Shown one piece after another: positions 16,993-26,048 of a DNA stretch of 64,000 bases. Location of the stretch: positions 4,806,001 to 4,870,000 of the forward strand of contig NZ_CP030117.1 of the NCBI RefSeq assembly GCF_001039275.2. Direction: 5' to 3'. Made by a program: the position numbers and the translations under genes. Every line of letters starts with the position of its first letter. Within the stretch, counting starts at the first letter, position 1. A model generated the notes under the pieces. It saw nothing but the letters and a program-made list of their open reading frames with translations. It was not told the origin of the DNA and did not search any database. Source of the DNA: Brevibacillus brevis (lineage in GTDB: Bacteria; Bacillota; Bacilli; Brevibacillales; Brevibacillaceae).

Positions 16993-18114
16993 TTATTTGC
17001 GCGACTCCAAAAACTCCGATACTTTTGATAAACCTGTTTGAAGCACTTCTGTCGAGCAGGCGTACCCGATGCGTAACCAGCCTTCCATGTCGAAGCAACT
17101 GCCTGGTGTCAAAAACGCCCCTGTCGTTTTAAACAGGTCCATGCAAAACGTTTCCGAAGGGATATCCAGCTCGTACTTGAGCATCGCGGTTGTTCCTGCC
17201 TGCGGCTTGACGTAAGAGACCAACGGCTCCTTTGCTACCCACTCATCGAGAATTTGCAGGTTGTCCCGCACGATCTTCAGGTTGCGTTCCATGATCTTTT
17301 CGCGGTTTTTCAGTGCATGGACAGCCAGCATGTCATCCAGCATCCCGCAGCTTATGGTGGTGTAATCGCGGTGCGTAAAGCAGCTCTTGATCACATCCTG
17401 AGGTGCTGCAATCCATCCCAGGCGCAAGCCCGCCAATGAAAACACTTTGGACATGCTGCTTGTCGCAATCCCTTTTTCGTACAAGTCCACGATAGATGGC
17501 ACCACAACCTCCGGGTCTTGATGCAAATTTCGATACACCTCGTCACACAGCAGGTAGGCACCAACGGAGCGGGCAATCTCTACGATTTCTCGCAGCAATC
17601 CTTCACCCATCAAAGCTCCAGATGGATTGTTCGGATTGTTGATACAGATCAGCTTGGTCTTGTCTGTAACAAGCGAGCGCAACTCATCCAGATCAGGCAG
17701 AAAATCATTTTCCGGCAAAAGTCTGAGCAGCTTGACCTGCGCTCCGAACGACTCCGGTACCGAATAAATTTGCTGATACGTCGGATGGACTGTAATTACT
17801 TCGTCACCAGGCGCAACGAGCGAGAACAAGGTGAGAAAATTCGCTCCGATCGCCCCGTTCATCGCCAAAATGTTCTCCGGCTTCATCGTTTGATACATAC
17901 TCGCGACGAGGCTGCGGAATTCCGGCGAACCCTCGATATGCCCGTACGTCAGCTTCTTCTGGGCCATCTCGCGGAAAAAATCTTCCGGCTCATCGGAAAG
18001 GCGAATCAACTCTTCTACGGTCAGCGAATCGACGCATGTTTCCGCAATATTGTAAACAGCCTCCATCTCGTAGGCGTTCATCCATTCTTCTACTTTAAAA
18101 GGTGCAATTCTCAT
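16993..18114 (-). CDS. PLP-dependent class I/II aminotransferase
   Basis: 373 residues of fold-type I. The PLP-lysine motif is SMSKVFSLAGLRLGW, the NNPNNPSG block binds the cofactor and CDEVY contains the aspartate that pairs with the pyridine nitrogen. The overall look is of the aminotransferase/capreomycidine-synthase-like subgroup, so it may not be a simple transaminase. It follows the ornithine-cyclodeaminase-like gene by 33 bases. The context (amino acid importer, IclR and LysR regulators) suggests catabolism or modification of an imported amino acid. Confidence 0.82.
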   Translation of the reverse strand: MRIAPFKVEEWMNAYEMEAVYNIAETCVDSLTVEELIRLSDEPEDFFREMAQKKLTYGHIEGSPEFRSLVASMYQTMKPENILAMNGAIGANFLTLFSLVAPGDEVITVHPTYQQIYSVPESFGAQVKLLRLLPENDFLPDLDELRSLVTDKTKLICINNPNNPSGALMGEGLLREIVEIARSVGAYLLCDEVYRNLHQDPEVVVPSIVDLYEKGIATSSMSKVFSLAGLRLGWIAAPQDVIKSCFTHRDYTTISCGMLDDMLAVHALKNREKIMERNLKIVRDNLQILDEWVAKEPLVSYVKPQAGTTAMLKYELDIPSETFCMDLFKTTGAFLTPGSCFDMEGWLRIGYACSTEVLQTGLSKVSEFLESRK

Positions 18115-18147
18115 CGTCGTTCCTCTCCTTATCCTGTCCTTTCATCC

Positions 18148-19197
18148 TTACAGATCAACGATCGTACCTACACCGCGCTTATCCGCCACACTCAAAATGT
18201 GTGCAGCTGTCAGTAAATCCTGAAACGCGATCCCGGTGCTGTCAAAAATCGTGATTTCTTCTGCATGTTGTCGTCCTCGGGCATGACCAGGGATGACATA
18301 TCCGATCTCTGCTGCGATATCGCGTTCTGTTATCAGGCCCTTTTTTACAGCTACCTTCGTCTCTCCCACACGTACAGCCTGTCCTACATCATCAACGAAG
18401 ACGCGCGCTTTTGCAAAAAGCCGTTCATCGATTTCCTGTTTACCTTCCATGTCTGCCCCTATGCAGGTAATATGTGTCCCTGGCTTCACCCACTCCGCTT
18501 GGATCATCGGTTCACGTGAAGAGGTTGCCGTGATGATAATATCTGCTTGTCTAGTCGCTTCTTCGAGGTTGTCCACGGCAATAAACTGCACGTCACAACG
18601 CTTGGCATAACACTCGTATTCTTCTCCTGCATATTTGGAGACAAATCTGATCAAGAGGTTCTCTTTGATTTTGGCGACAAAGCTTTGCGCCTTTTCTGGT
18701 GATCGCGGATTGCAAATATACACCCGCTTGATCTCTGTCATCGTCATCAGTGTCGCCATGATTTGAAAAGGAGCCTGGTGTCCCGTCCCGACAATGAGCA
18801 GGTTCTCCGATTCGGGACGTGCCAAATACTTTGCACCGATTCCACCAGCCGCTCCCGTACGCATGCAAGTAATATGCTCTCCACTCAAAATCCCCTGGGG
18901 TACCCCAGTTTGGCTGTCCAATACCATCACCGTACCCACTAATTGTGGCAGGCCTTTCTTGTCATTGTCACCGAACCACGAGACGAGCTTGAGTCCAAAT
19001 ATATCGGCTTGGGGCAAATGACCTGATTTAATATCCATGTCGGCTCTACCCTCTACGAACTCATGAAAAATGAGGGGAAACAACGTCGCCTGCTGACTTG
19101 ATTTCATTTGATAGGCTTGCTCGACCACTTCAATCACGCTGGCCATATCCAGCACATCTTCCGTGGTTTCCTGATTTATCACGCGAAATGGAAACAT
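18148..19197 (-). CDS. ornithine cyclodeaminase / mu-crystallin family protein
   Basis: 349 residues. The Rossmann dinucleotide motif is LLIVGTGHQA in the middle of the protein; upstream GEHITCMRTGAAGGIGAKYLARP carries the family's substrate-side Arg and Thr. Members include ornithine cyclodeaminase, alanine dehydrogenase AlaDH2, ketimine reductases and the tyramine oxidase subunit B class. Substrate is therefore open: cyclic imine reduction or deamination of a basic amino acid. It follows the IclR gene after a strong terminator, so it may need read-through or its own promoter in the 130-base gap. Confidence 0.82.
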   Translation of the reverse strand: MFPFRVINQETTEDVLDMASVIEVVEQAYQMKSSQQATLFPLIFHEFVEGRADMDIKSGHLPQADIFGLKLVSWFGDNDKKGLPQLVGTVMVLDSQTGVPQGILSGEHITCMRTGAAGGIGAKYLARPESENLLIVGTGHQAPFQIMATLMTMTEIKRVYICNPRSPEKAQSFVAKIKENLLIRFVSKYAGEEYECYAKRCDVQFIAVDNLEEATRQADIIITATSSREPMIQAEWVKPGTHITCIGADMEGKQEIDERLFAKARVFVDDVGQAVRVGETKVAVKKGLITERDIAAEIGYVIPGHARGRQHAEEITIFDSTGIAFQDLLTAAHILSVADKRGVGTIVDL

Positions 19198-19280
19198 GTC
19201 TGTCTTCCCTCCCCACTGTTTCTTTCACACTAACACAGTTTTTCGAGGTGAAAAAATTGAAAGATCCAATGGTTCCTATT

Positions 19281-19328
19281 AAAAAAAGCAAACCCTCCAC
19301 CAACAGATGCTGGAATGGAGGGTTTGCT
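19281..19328 (-). terminator. terminator overlapping the IclR stop codon
   Basis: AGCAAACCCTCCA (19287-19299) pairs perfectly with TGGAGGGTTTGCT (19316-19328), followed by seven Ts on the minus strand. The stem begins within the IclR stop codon. Confidence 0.9.
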
Positions 19329-20059
19329 CATGCTCCGCCGATTCTTGCCGAAATCGTCGTAGCTTGGCGTTTCACTTTTTCGATGAGTAGGGGCAATCGA
19401 TCTTCTGTCACCCGAAAGCACGGGGCGTTGATCGAGATCGCTCCGACGAGTTGATTTCCGTAGCCGATGATGGGAGCAGCAACAGCCATGGTGCCTTCCG
19501 TCTTCTCCTCGTAGCTGATCGCATAGCCACTTTTCTTGGCTTCACTCAACTGCTCCAAAAATGACGGCTGCTTGTCTGGCGCAAGCTGGGCGGAAACGAC
19601 TTTTGTAATCGCATCCTGCTTTAAATACGCGAGAATGATTTTGCTAGGGGCGCCGATTGTGAGAGGAATCCGCTCCCCCAGGTTCTCGTCTATGCGTATT
19701 TTCAGTGGACTTTCTACTTTTTCGATCGGCATCGAATCTGCCCCCGCCAATACGTTGAGGAAGATACTCTCCTCGACTTCATTCGCCAGCTCCTCCATGA
19801 AAGGTCTCGCTACAGCCCGCAGGTTCAGCTTTTCATGCAGGATAAAACCGATTTCCATCCATGTATATCCCGGCTTGTAATGCTTGGTGACTGGGTCCTG
19901 CTCAACCAATCCGAACTGGATCATGGATTCGAGAAAACGGTGGAGCGTACTGATTGGTAGACCCGTTGCGCTCGCCAGCTCCGAAATCGGCCAAGCATGT
20001 TTTTCGTCTGAAATCAGTACCCGAATAATTTTCATCGCCCGTTCGACTGATTGAACCAT
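19328..20059 (-). CDS. IclR family transcriptional regulator
   Basis: About 243 residues from the ATG at 20059 (MVQSVERAMKIIRVL, the usual IclR opening) with GGAGG 11 bases upstream; an ATG at 20077 has no site. It has an N-terminal winged helix-turn-helix (ISELASATGLPISTLHRFLESM) and a C-terminal effector domain with TEGTMAVAAPI near the end. It lies 27 bases after the permease stop, so it is co-transcribed with the amino acid importer and probably controls it and the downstream enzymes. Confidence 0.87.
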   Translation of the reverse strand: MVQSVERAMKIIRVLISDEKHAWPISELASATGLPISTLHRFLESMIQFGLVEQDPVTKHYKPGYTWMEIGFILHEKLNLRAVARPFMEELANEVEESIFLNVLAGADSMPIEKVESPLKIRIDENLGERIPLTIGAPSKIILAYLKQDAITKVVSAQLAPDKQPSFLEQLSEAKKSGYAISYEEKTEGTMAVAAPIIGYGNQLVGAISINAPCFRVTEDRLPLLIEKVKRQATTISARIGGA

Positions 20060-20086
20060 CCTTCTTTCGTCCTCCATGACAAAAAG

Positions 20087-20776
20087 TTACGCTGCCACAC
20101 TCGTGTTATCTTTCGCTTGTTTATTGGGGGCTTCTCCTTTGGCAAGCCTTGCTTCCAGCTTGTTCACGAAATACGAGAAGATCATGATCAGCACGAGATA
20201 GTACAAACCGACGACCATGTACGTCTCCAGCTGCTTGTAGTTGGAAGCTGCTTCACCGAGACCAGTTCCCCATAAATCCTGCATCCCTACGTAGGCGACC
20301 AGCGATGAATCCTTCAACCCGATAATAAATTGATTGCCAAGCGATGGGATCGCCCGACGGAACGCCTGTGGCAAAATGATTCGGCGCATTGCCAACGGGT
20401 ACGACATACCCAGTGACCTGGACGCCTCCATTTGCCCGCGGTCGATGGACTGGATAGAGCCTCGGAAGATTTCCGCAATATACGCACCGTTATGAACTGC
20501 CAGCGCGATGGCCCCTGCCCAAAACTGCGATAGCGTGACCATATTCGCCAAGCCGAAGTACAGAATACAAATTTGCACAATCAAAGGCGTTCCGCGAATG
20601 ACGGTAATGTAGGTGTGCGCGATGTAGTTCAATGCTTTGGAATCGGATATCCGGAAAAAGGCAATGACAAGACCTACCACACAACCGAGCATGAGGGCAA
20701 CTGCCGTCAACTGAACCGTGAGCCATGTCGCTTTTAGAAAAAGGGGATAACTGGATAGGAAAATATCAATAATCAC
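20087..20776 (-). CDS. amino acid ABC transporter permease
   Basis: About 229 residues from GTG at 20776, placed by AGGAGG seven bases upstream. It is the His/Glu/Gln/Arg/opine class with about five membrane helices and the EAA-type loop EASRSLGMSYPLAMRRIILPQAFR. It forms the channel with the binding protein and ATPase encoded immediately upstream. Confidence 0.9.
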   Translation of the reverse strand: MIIDIFLSSYPLFLKATWLTVQLTAVALMLGCVVGLVIAFFRISDSKALNYIAHTYITVIRGTPLIVQICILYFGLANMVTLSQFWAGAIALAVHNGAYIAEIFRGSIQSIDRGQMEASRSLGMSYPLAMRRIILPQAFRRAIPSLGNQFIIGLKDSSLVAYVGMQDLWGTGLGEAASNYKQLETYMVVGLYYLVLIMIFSYFVNKLEARLAKGEAPNKQAKDNTSVAA

Positions 20777-20841
20777 GTTCAATCCTCCTCACATGAAGCG
20801 TTAAAAAGGGGGGCGTCCATCACGGACACCCCGTTGCCCAC

Positions 20842-21654
20842 TTACTGTTTTTGCAGGATATTGCGGCCAAACCATTTTTGGCTGATCTTTTCATAGGTGC
20901 CGTCTTTAACGATTTCGTCCAGCGCCTTGTTGATCCGTTCCACTGCCTCCTGGTCACCCAAGCGCACAGCAATCGCTTGCTCGTCAAAGCTGAGCGGTTC
21001 GCCTACATCAATCACTTTTCCGCCGCCTTCTTTAATGAAACGCAAGCCAACTACCTGGTCGGTAATCACTGCATCGAGACGTCCTGTCGGCAGGTCGAGC
21101 AAAGCGGTGATATCGCTATCATATTGAGTGATTTTGTCTTCATCGGTCAGTTTTTTCGCCCAATCCAAGTAGTTGGATGCTTTCACGACGCCGATTTTCT
21201 TGCCTTTCAAATCCTCTTTGCTCTTGATCGTTGTATTGCCCTCTTGCACGAAAATTTGCGAACCGGAACGGTAGTATGGATTGGTGAACAGAACAGCTTT
21301 TTGACGTTCAGGTGTGACAGTCAAGCTCCCAATGACAGCGTCGTATTTTTTCGCGTCCAGACCAGGGATGATCGTTTCGAATGGATTGGTGATCGGCACT
21401 GCGTTCATGCCCATTTTTTCTGCCAGCGCTTGTCCGATCTCTACGTCAAAACCAGTCAGTTGCCCGTTTTCCTTGAAGCTAAACGGCTTGTACACGCCAC
21501 TCATCGCGTACGTAAAATCTTTCTTTCCACCGTCTCCAGAAGCTTGTCCACCTGCTGCCGGTGCACTTTCCTGAGATCCACAAGCAGAGAGCAACAACGA
21601 GCCCATCAGAACAGTAGACAACAAAATCCCGGACCATTTTGCACGTTTTTTCAT
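20842..21654 (-). CDS. amino-acid-binding lipoprotein of the ABC importer
   Basis: 270 residues with a lipoprotein signal (lipobox LSAC, Cys near 25) and an SBP family 3 fold: GVYKPFSFKENGQLTGFDVEIGQAL at the start and NPYYRSGSQIFV, KGKKIGVVKAS in the middle. The ligand could be a polar or basic amino acid or cystine; the sequence does not decide. AGGGGG precedes the ATG. The genes run ATPase, binding protein, permease, IclR. Confidence 0.9.
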   Translation of the reverse strand: MKKRAKWSGILLSTVLMGSLLLSACGSQESAPAAGGQASGDGGKKDFTYAMSGVYKPFSFKENGQLTGFDVEIGQALAEKMGMNAVPITNPFETIIPGLDAKKYDAVIGSLTVTPERQKAVLFTNPYYRSGSQIFVQEGNTTIKSKEDLKGKKIGVVKASNYLDWAKKLTDEDKITQYDSDITALLDLPTGRLDAVITDQVVGLRFIKEGGGKVIDVGEPLSFDEQAIAVRLGDQEAVERINKALDEIVKDGTYEKISQKWFGRNILQKQ

Positions 21655-21695
21655 TGGTGATTCCCCCTGTTTTTCATCTCTATATTTAGTCGATT

Positions 21696-22418
21696 TTAAC
21701 GGATGCTGCCTAAAAACTGCTTGGTACGATCATGCTGCGGGTTTTCAAAAAATTCTTTCGGTGGTCCCTGCTCCAGAATTTGCCCATCGTGCATGAACAC
21801 CGCCCGATCTGCTACCTCACGAGCGAATCCCATTTCATGTGTCACGACAATCATCGTCATTCCTTCTTTGGCGAGCTGCTTCATAACCTGTAGCACTTCA
21901 CCAACGAGCTCGGGATCGAGTGCCGAGGTAGGCTCATCAAAAAGCATGATCTTCGGTTTCATTGCAAGTGCCCGGGCAATGGCAACCCGCTGCTTTTGTC
22001 CACCGGAGAGCATGTCCGGGTAGACATCGGCTTTATCCTGCATATTCACTTTTTTCAGGAGCTCGTACGCTAATTGTTTGGCTTCTGCTGCATTCATCCC
22101 TTTGACGTGAACAGGTGCCTCGATCAAGTTTTCCAAAACGGTCTTGTGCGGAAACAGATTGAAGTGCTGAAAAACCATACCGACCTCGGCGCGGAACTGA
22201 TTGAGATTCGTCTTGTGTGGATCAATCTGCTGACCACCGATTCGAATCTCTCCGCTGTCATAAAACTCCAGAAAATTCAAACATCGGAGCAAAGTACTTT
22301 TGCCTGAACCACTGGCTCCAAGTAAGACGACAACTTCCTTTTCTTCCACCGTGAGCGTAACGCCCTTCAACACGGTTAACGGGCCAAAAGATTTGACAAG
22401 TTGCTTAACCTCAATCAT
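21696..22418 (-). CDS. amino acid ABC transporter ATP-binding protein (GlnQ/HisP class)
   Basis: 240 residues from the ATG at 22418, with GGGGG eight bases upstream; an ATG at 22433 is possible but makes the protein longer than usual. Walker A is GASGSGKST, the signature [15 protein letters not shown] and Walker [14 protein letters not shown]. It is the first gene of the amino acid import operon. The AT-rich gap to the divergent lipoprotein gene should hold its promoter, but I could not pick one with confidence. Confidence 0.9.
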   Translation of the reverse strand: MIEVKQLVKSFGPLTVLKGVTLTVEEKEVVVLLGASGSGKSTLLRCLNFLEFYDSGEIRIGGQQIDPHKTNLNQFRAEVGMVFQHFNLFPHKTVLENLIEAPVHVKGMNAAEAKQLAYELLKKVNMQDKADVYPDMLSGGQKQRVAIARALAMKPKIMLFDEPTSALDPELVGEVLQVMKQLAKEGMTMIVVTHEMGFAREVADRAVFMHDGQILEQGPPKEFFENPQHDRTKQFLGSIR

Positions 22419-22631
22419 CCTGCTATCCCCCATTTATCTCCCGGATGAAATGCGTATTAGTTTTTCCGAATACCGGAAATGATTTCTGATTTAAATTATA
22501 ATTATATATTTTCTGATATTCAAGAAAAATATGTTTTATTGAATAAATATTCACGATAGGACTATGGAATAGTTTTCCTTCTCGCGTGGAATGAATAAAC
22601 GGGAGTGTTTTATACATCAAGGAGGATCGTG

Positions 22632-23231
22632 ATGAAAGTAGCAACGTACTTCTATGTAGGACTCATCATCATTTTTCTGCTCTCCGCCTGTTCGCTGCCA
22701 GGTCCACAAGCAGCGCCACCGCCACAGCATGCGACTCCATCTGACCCTGAGCCGGAAGTCAAAAGACCGACAACAGAGGATATCAAAAGTCGAACTATAA
22801 ACAATCAGTTCACGGTGCCGATCCCGATCACCGAGACATTTACGTTTACCATTCCTCCTTCTTGGACAGGAAATTACATCGTGGAGGAGTTCTCATCGAC
22901 GAGGAAGCGTCCCCCTCGCCAACAGCCACTGGAGGGCAAGCTGGATGTGCCGACGAAATACGAAGCGCATTTTATGTTCGCTCCCAATCAGCGAAAAGAG
23001 GAGCAGTCCTCACTCCTCACCATTTTTGTCATGACGGTACCTCATTGGAATCACCTGTCCAAAATGGAAGGACCTCCGCTGGGTGATGTGCTGGCACAAA
23101 CACATGGGCTCGTCTACGCTGTCTCCTTACCCCAGTCCAATCCGTATGACCCCGCAACTCCAGACGGCAAGCTGTATGGGCAAATGGTCATGTCGCTTGA
23201 TCAGGTAAAAAATGCGTTCTCCGTTCAGTAA
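22632..23231 (+). CDS. uncharacterised lipoprotein
   Basis: 199 residues from the ATG at 22632 with AAGGAGG upstream. The signal peptide ends in a lipobox (LLSAC), followed by a proline-rich spacer and a compact domain that is mostly beta (about 60-195). It should be anchored to the outer face of the membrane. It is transcribed alone, divergently from the amino acid importer and convergently with the metallophosphoesterase, with a shared terminator. No family recognised. Confidence 0.8.
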   Translation: MKVATYFYVGLIIIFLLSACSLPGPQAAPPPQHATPSDPEPEVKRPTTEDIKSRTINNQFTVPIPITETFTFTIPPSWTGNYIVEEFSSTRKRPPRQQPLEGKLDVPTKYEAHFMFAPNQRKEEQSSLLTIFVMTVPHWNHLSKMEGPPLGDVLAQTHGLVYAVSLPQSNPYDPATPDGKLYGQMVMSLDQVKNAFSVQ

Positions 23232-23236
23232 ATAGA

Positions 23237-23279
23237 AAAAAGTAGTTGGCAGCGCAACGTCTGCTCTCAACCACTTTTT
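23237..23279. terminator. bidirectional terminator between convergent genes
   Basis: AAAAAGTAGTTG and CAACCACTTTTT pair almost perfectly, with an inner AGC/GCT pair. A and T runs on both sides allow it to serve the lipoprotein gene (+) and the metallophosphoesterase gene (-), whose last codons lie inside it. Confidence 0.75.
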
Positions 23280-24079
23280 CGCGTAAAGACAAATAGCTTC
23301 CCATCTGCGTTCAACACTTGTGTCCCTTGGGCAAGCTCGATCCAAGACCGCTCCCAGTGTACATGCCCACAACAGACGAGTACGGGAGGATGCTGCTGCA
23401 AGCACTCACGAATTTCAGGCAAGCCTTGCAGATCCAATGAAGGCTCATCTGGTCCTTGATGAAGCAACAAAATGTCAGGCTGCTTGCGAAGCAGCTCCCG
23501 CATCCCTTTCAGGAACTCCTTCCTTTCCCTCCGATTCGGTTTATCCACACGACCTACGATTCCGCCCAGGCCTGCAATACGGAGCTGGCTGACTTGCACC
23601 ATTTCAGGATCATTGATTACGGTGATGCCTGCCATTCCTTGAAGCTCTGCGAATGAACCCGAGTCAAACAAATCGTGATTGCCAACAACCCCGACCACAA
23701 TTCCAAACTCGCGTTGAAAAGCCTGCCATACGGAGGAGGAATCGCCGCTACTTCCCCGTTTCCATGGATCGGCATACAAGTCTCCGCATAACAAGACCAG
23801 AACGCGTTCCCTTGAAATGGTTGGCTTTTCAATTTCGAGTAACAGTGAAACCATCTCTGGCAACGCTTCGCCAAGCAGTACCTGCTGCCCGTGCCAAGAC
23901 TCTATCACCCCTTGCAGATCGGAAGTAATGATGATCGCATCATAAGCATCGGGAATATTCGCCATTTCCCCAAAAAAGATTGGCAACTTGTTCAGAACAA
24001 CCCCTTTGCCATTCGCGCCCGCTGCTAGATAGGGAACCTTTTCGACGGGTTCTTCTCCAATTTTGGTGATCTGGATCAC
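23267..24079 (-). CDS. metallophosphoesterase
   Basis: 270 residues of the calcineurin-like fold. The metal motifs appear in order: ITSDLQG near the start, CGDLYADP, GNHD, LLHQGP and CGHVHW. I place the start at a GTG (24077-24079) that overlaps the TGA of the NADAR gene, implying coupled translation; longer upstream frames only overlap that gene. It hydrolyses a phosphomonoester or phosphodiester of unknown identity in the cytoplasm. The pairing with NADAR suggests a nucleotide-type substrate, which is inference. Confidence 0.82.
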   Translation of the reverse strand: MIQITKIGEEPVEKVPYLAAGANGKGVVLNKLPIFFGEMANIPDAYDAIIITSDLQGVIESWHGQQVLLGEALPEMVSLLLEIEKPTISRERVLVLLCGDLYADPWKRGSSGDSSSVWQAFQREFGIVVGVVGNHDLFDSGSFAELQGMAGITVINDPEMVQVSQLRIAGLGGIVGRVDKPNRRERKEFLKGMRELLRKQPDILLLHQGPDEPSLDLQGLPEIRECLQQHPPVLVCCGHVHWERSWIELAQGTQVLNADGKLFVFTRKSG

Positions 24080-24627
24080 GAACGCAACTGCTCCCTGACT
24101 GCCATCAATGCAAAACCGAGCAGATTTTCTCCCCGCCACTTTTCGGGCTGTTCCGCATGCGGATGATCGTGGGCCATCCCGATCCCCCATATTCGGTCAT
24201 AAGGACTCGCTTCGACAATGATGCGGTCACCTGTGTCCAAGAGGTATGCTTTCAAATCGGCATGCTGGCTGAATTTTAACAGGTTTGCCTGGCGAACGAT
24301 CGCCGTTTTGTTCGCATTCCACACAGCCTCGTCAAAGGAATGAACCTTTCGTCCCAATTCCTTCGCTTGTTTTGGATGGCTTTTCCTGAGTATTTCATCA
24401 CGAATGGCAAGATCACCGAACAGTTCAGCCTTTTTCGCCATCATGTAATGCTCAGCGGTCAAGTACGTGATGCCATCCTCTACAAAAGCAGCAGGATACC
24501 ATTGGCTGAAGCATGATTTGTCGATAGTGCCTGATTCCTTCTGTGTATGTCCCCAAAAGAACAAGTATTTCACTCTGGTCTTTTGCGACTCTTTGATTAC
24601 GCTTTGGACGTCATGTATGTGCTCCAT
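24076..24627 (-). CDS. NADAR family protein (YbiA-like N-glycosidase)
   Basis: 183 residues covering a complete NADAR domain: FFWGHT, CFSQWYPAAF, TAEHYMMAKKAELFGD, KFSQHADLKAYLLDTG, EASPYDRIWGIGM and WRGENLLGFALM. Known members remove damaged riboflavin intermediates or hydrolyse ADP-ribose from guanine in nucleic acids and NAD-derived compounds. It lies 21 bases after the YwqG gene and overlaps the metallophosphoesterase. Toxin partners such as DarT are not seen nearby, so a housekeeping damage-control role is the simpler reading. Confidence 0.88.
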   Translation of the reverse strand: MEHIHDVQSVIKESQKTRVKYLFFWGHTQKESGTIDKSCFSQWYPAAFVEDGITYLTAEHYMMAKKAELFGDLAIRDEILRKSHPKQAKELGRKVHSFDEAVWNANKTAIVRQANLLKFSQHADLKAYLLDTGDRIIVEASPYDRIWGIGMAHDHPHAEQPEKWRGENLLGFALMAVREQLRS

Positions 24628-24648
24628 TGTTGTATCCCCATCTTTCTT

Positions 24649-25392
24649 TTATAGACAATCCCATGTATACGAAGCCTTTGAAAAATCCAGACGAAGCAGA
24701 TCCTCCCGGCGAATGAAGAAGTTGCCCACTCCGCTATCTCCCCACGAGACATAATAATCGTAGTTGTCGCCTTCCATATCCAGTTGAAGGAGCAGCTCCC
24801 ACCCATTCTGATTCACATTTTCTTGGGTAAAGTAGGGATATCCACCGATCCGAGACCCGCTTGCATCGGCGAGGTCCCAATATTTCGAGTAAGCCACTTC
24901 ATCCTCATTGCTAGGAAGCTGAAAATTCACCGCCTGTGGATCTCGATAAGGGACGTACTGCGACTCTAGTTTTCCTGTCAGCTTGTATGGTCCGCCCAAA
25001 ACGGGACTGTACAAGTCGGGGTCCTCTGGTTGGAAGGGGTCTATTTCCTGTGTGTCAAAGACCTCTTCAAAATGAAGCACTTGAAAGGATTGGTCGATCA
25101 ATCCGAACGTATCATCCTCCTTGACAAAAAAACTGGTCAATCCACGAGCGGGATAGCCATCGAGTCGCGGTATTTGCGCCCAGTTGATTTGTGCGAGAAA
25201 CAAGTAGTCTTTCCCTTCTTCATCCTGTGGGTATGGCATTTGTGGCGGCAGCCAAGGCTTACCGCCAACCTTACTATCCGTTAAGGTAGCCGCTTCTTTT
25301 TTCAGCGTGAGCTTGATGGATGACTTTGCGGATTTTTGGATGTGTTCCAAAAACTCTGGGGTCCATTGGTTATTGGCATCTAAGAAGTTCAT
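24649..25392 (-). CDS. YwqG-like DUF1963 protein
   Basis: 247 residues from the ATG at 25392, which has AGGTG six bases upstream. The DUF1963 blocks are visible: SKVGGKPWLPP, LFLAQINWAQIP, GLTSFFV, RIGGYPYFTQ, WELLLQLD and a C-terminal GDSGVGNFFI. It is a cytoplasmic protein of unknown function. It appears to lead the YwqG-NADAR-phosphoesterase transcript. Confidence 0.88.
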   Translation of the reverse strand: MNFLDANNQWTPEFLEHIQKSAKSSIKLTLKKEAATLTDSKVGGKPWLPPQMPYPQDEEGKDYLFLAQINWAQIPRLDGYPARGLTSFFVKEDDTFGLIDQSFQVLHFEEVFDTQEIDPFQPEDPDLYSPVLGGPYKLTGKLESQYVPYRDPQAVNFQLPSNEDEVAYSKYWDLADASGSRIGGYPYFTQENVNQNGWELLLQLDMEGDNYDYYVSWGDSGVGNFFIRREDLLRLDFSKASYTWDCL

Positions 25393-25477
25393 GAAAATCA
25401 CCTCGGATATTGAAACATATGGAAAATGGTTACATTCATTTTATCTGAACCATCTACCTATCCGCAAATTTCTTACA

Positions 25478-25828
25478 TCACTTGCGCAGCAGGATGCCAG
25501 CCTGTGGTAGACCGAGCCAGAAGCCCGATACAGGCATGGCAATCGCCCCGACCACGCATATCCCAAGTATCGTCCACCCGAAGGCAACCGGCGGCTCCAT
25601 TCCCTTCTTTTTCATCAGCCAATCCGCCATATATCCGAGCAAAATCAGCAAGAAGCCCCACATCATAAACCAGAAAGCAGCATCTTCCTCTCGCCCTACC
25701 GCATTCCAAAAGCCGTTTGCGACGATCTGCTGAAGTGGCTCCGCGTAGAAAAAGAGTCCGACAACCGTATGAAGCAGTCCTGTCAGGATAAGAGTGAAAC
25801 CCATTTGGCGCTTGATCCCATTTACCAT
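25478..25828 (-). CDS. small membrane protein (DUF6463-like)
   Basis: 116 residues with four hydrophobic helices and short loops. An LH pair in the first helix and a WGFLLILLGY stretch fit small DUF6463-type membrane proteins. AGGAG lies nine bases before the ATG. Function unknown. It lies between the ArsA operon and the YwqG gene. Confidence 0.75.
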   Translation of the reverse strand: MVNGIKRQMGFTLILTGLLHTVVGLFFYAEPLQQIVANGFWNAVGREEDAAFWFMMWGFLLILLGYMADWLMKKKGMEPPVAFGWTILGICVVGAIAMPVSGFWLGLPQAGILLRK

Positions 25829-25853
25829 TTCATTTCTCTCCTCTCACATTGGC

Positions 25854-26048
25854 CTATTCCTTGGAAATGTTGATTTTATGAGCTCTCGGACGTTCCTGTT
25901 CATCCTGTAACGCATCGATAACACTGTCTATCACTGACCGCGATGCGAGTAGCCATTCCTTGCAGGCATTTTTCACATGTCGCTCGGTTCCATGCTGTTC
26001 CATGTTCCCGATAATCGTCAGCACTTTATTCAATCCAGTACGTCTCAA
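25854..26048 (-). CDS. small helical protein translationally coupled to ArsA, KINI tail
   Basis: 64 residues from a TTG that overlaps the ArsA stop (ATTGA), or 49 from an internal ATG at 26003. The middle is an amphipathic helix (ACKEWLLASRSVIDSVIDALQ) and the C-terminus ends KINISKE. The MarR protein of the same locus ends KINIEE. The I-x-I motif is what alpha-crystallin domains bind, and ArsA here has such a domain, so this may be a partner of ArsA. Not recognised as a named family. Confidence 0.65.
   Translation of the reverse strand: MRRTGLNKVLTIIGNMEQHGTERHVKNACKEWLLASRSVIDSVIDALQDEQERPRAHKINISKE

Noticed and set aside
24076..24190. Longer metallophosphoesterase start at 24190
   Set aside because: It would overlap the NADAR gene by 115 bases; the GTG overlapping the NADAR stop is more natural and begins at the family's first strand.
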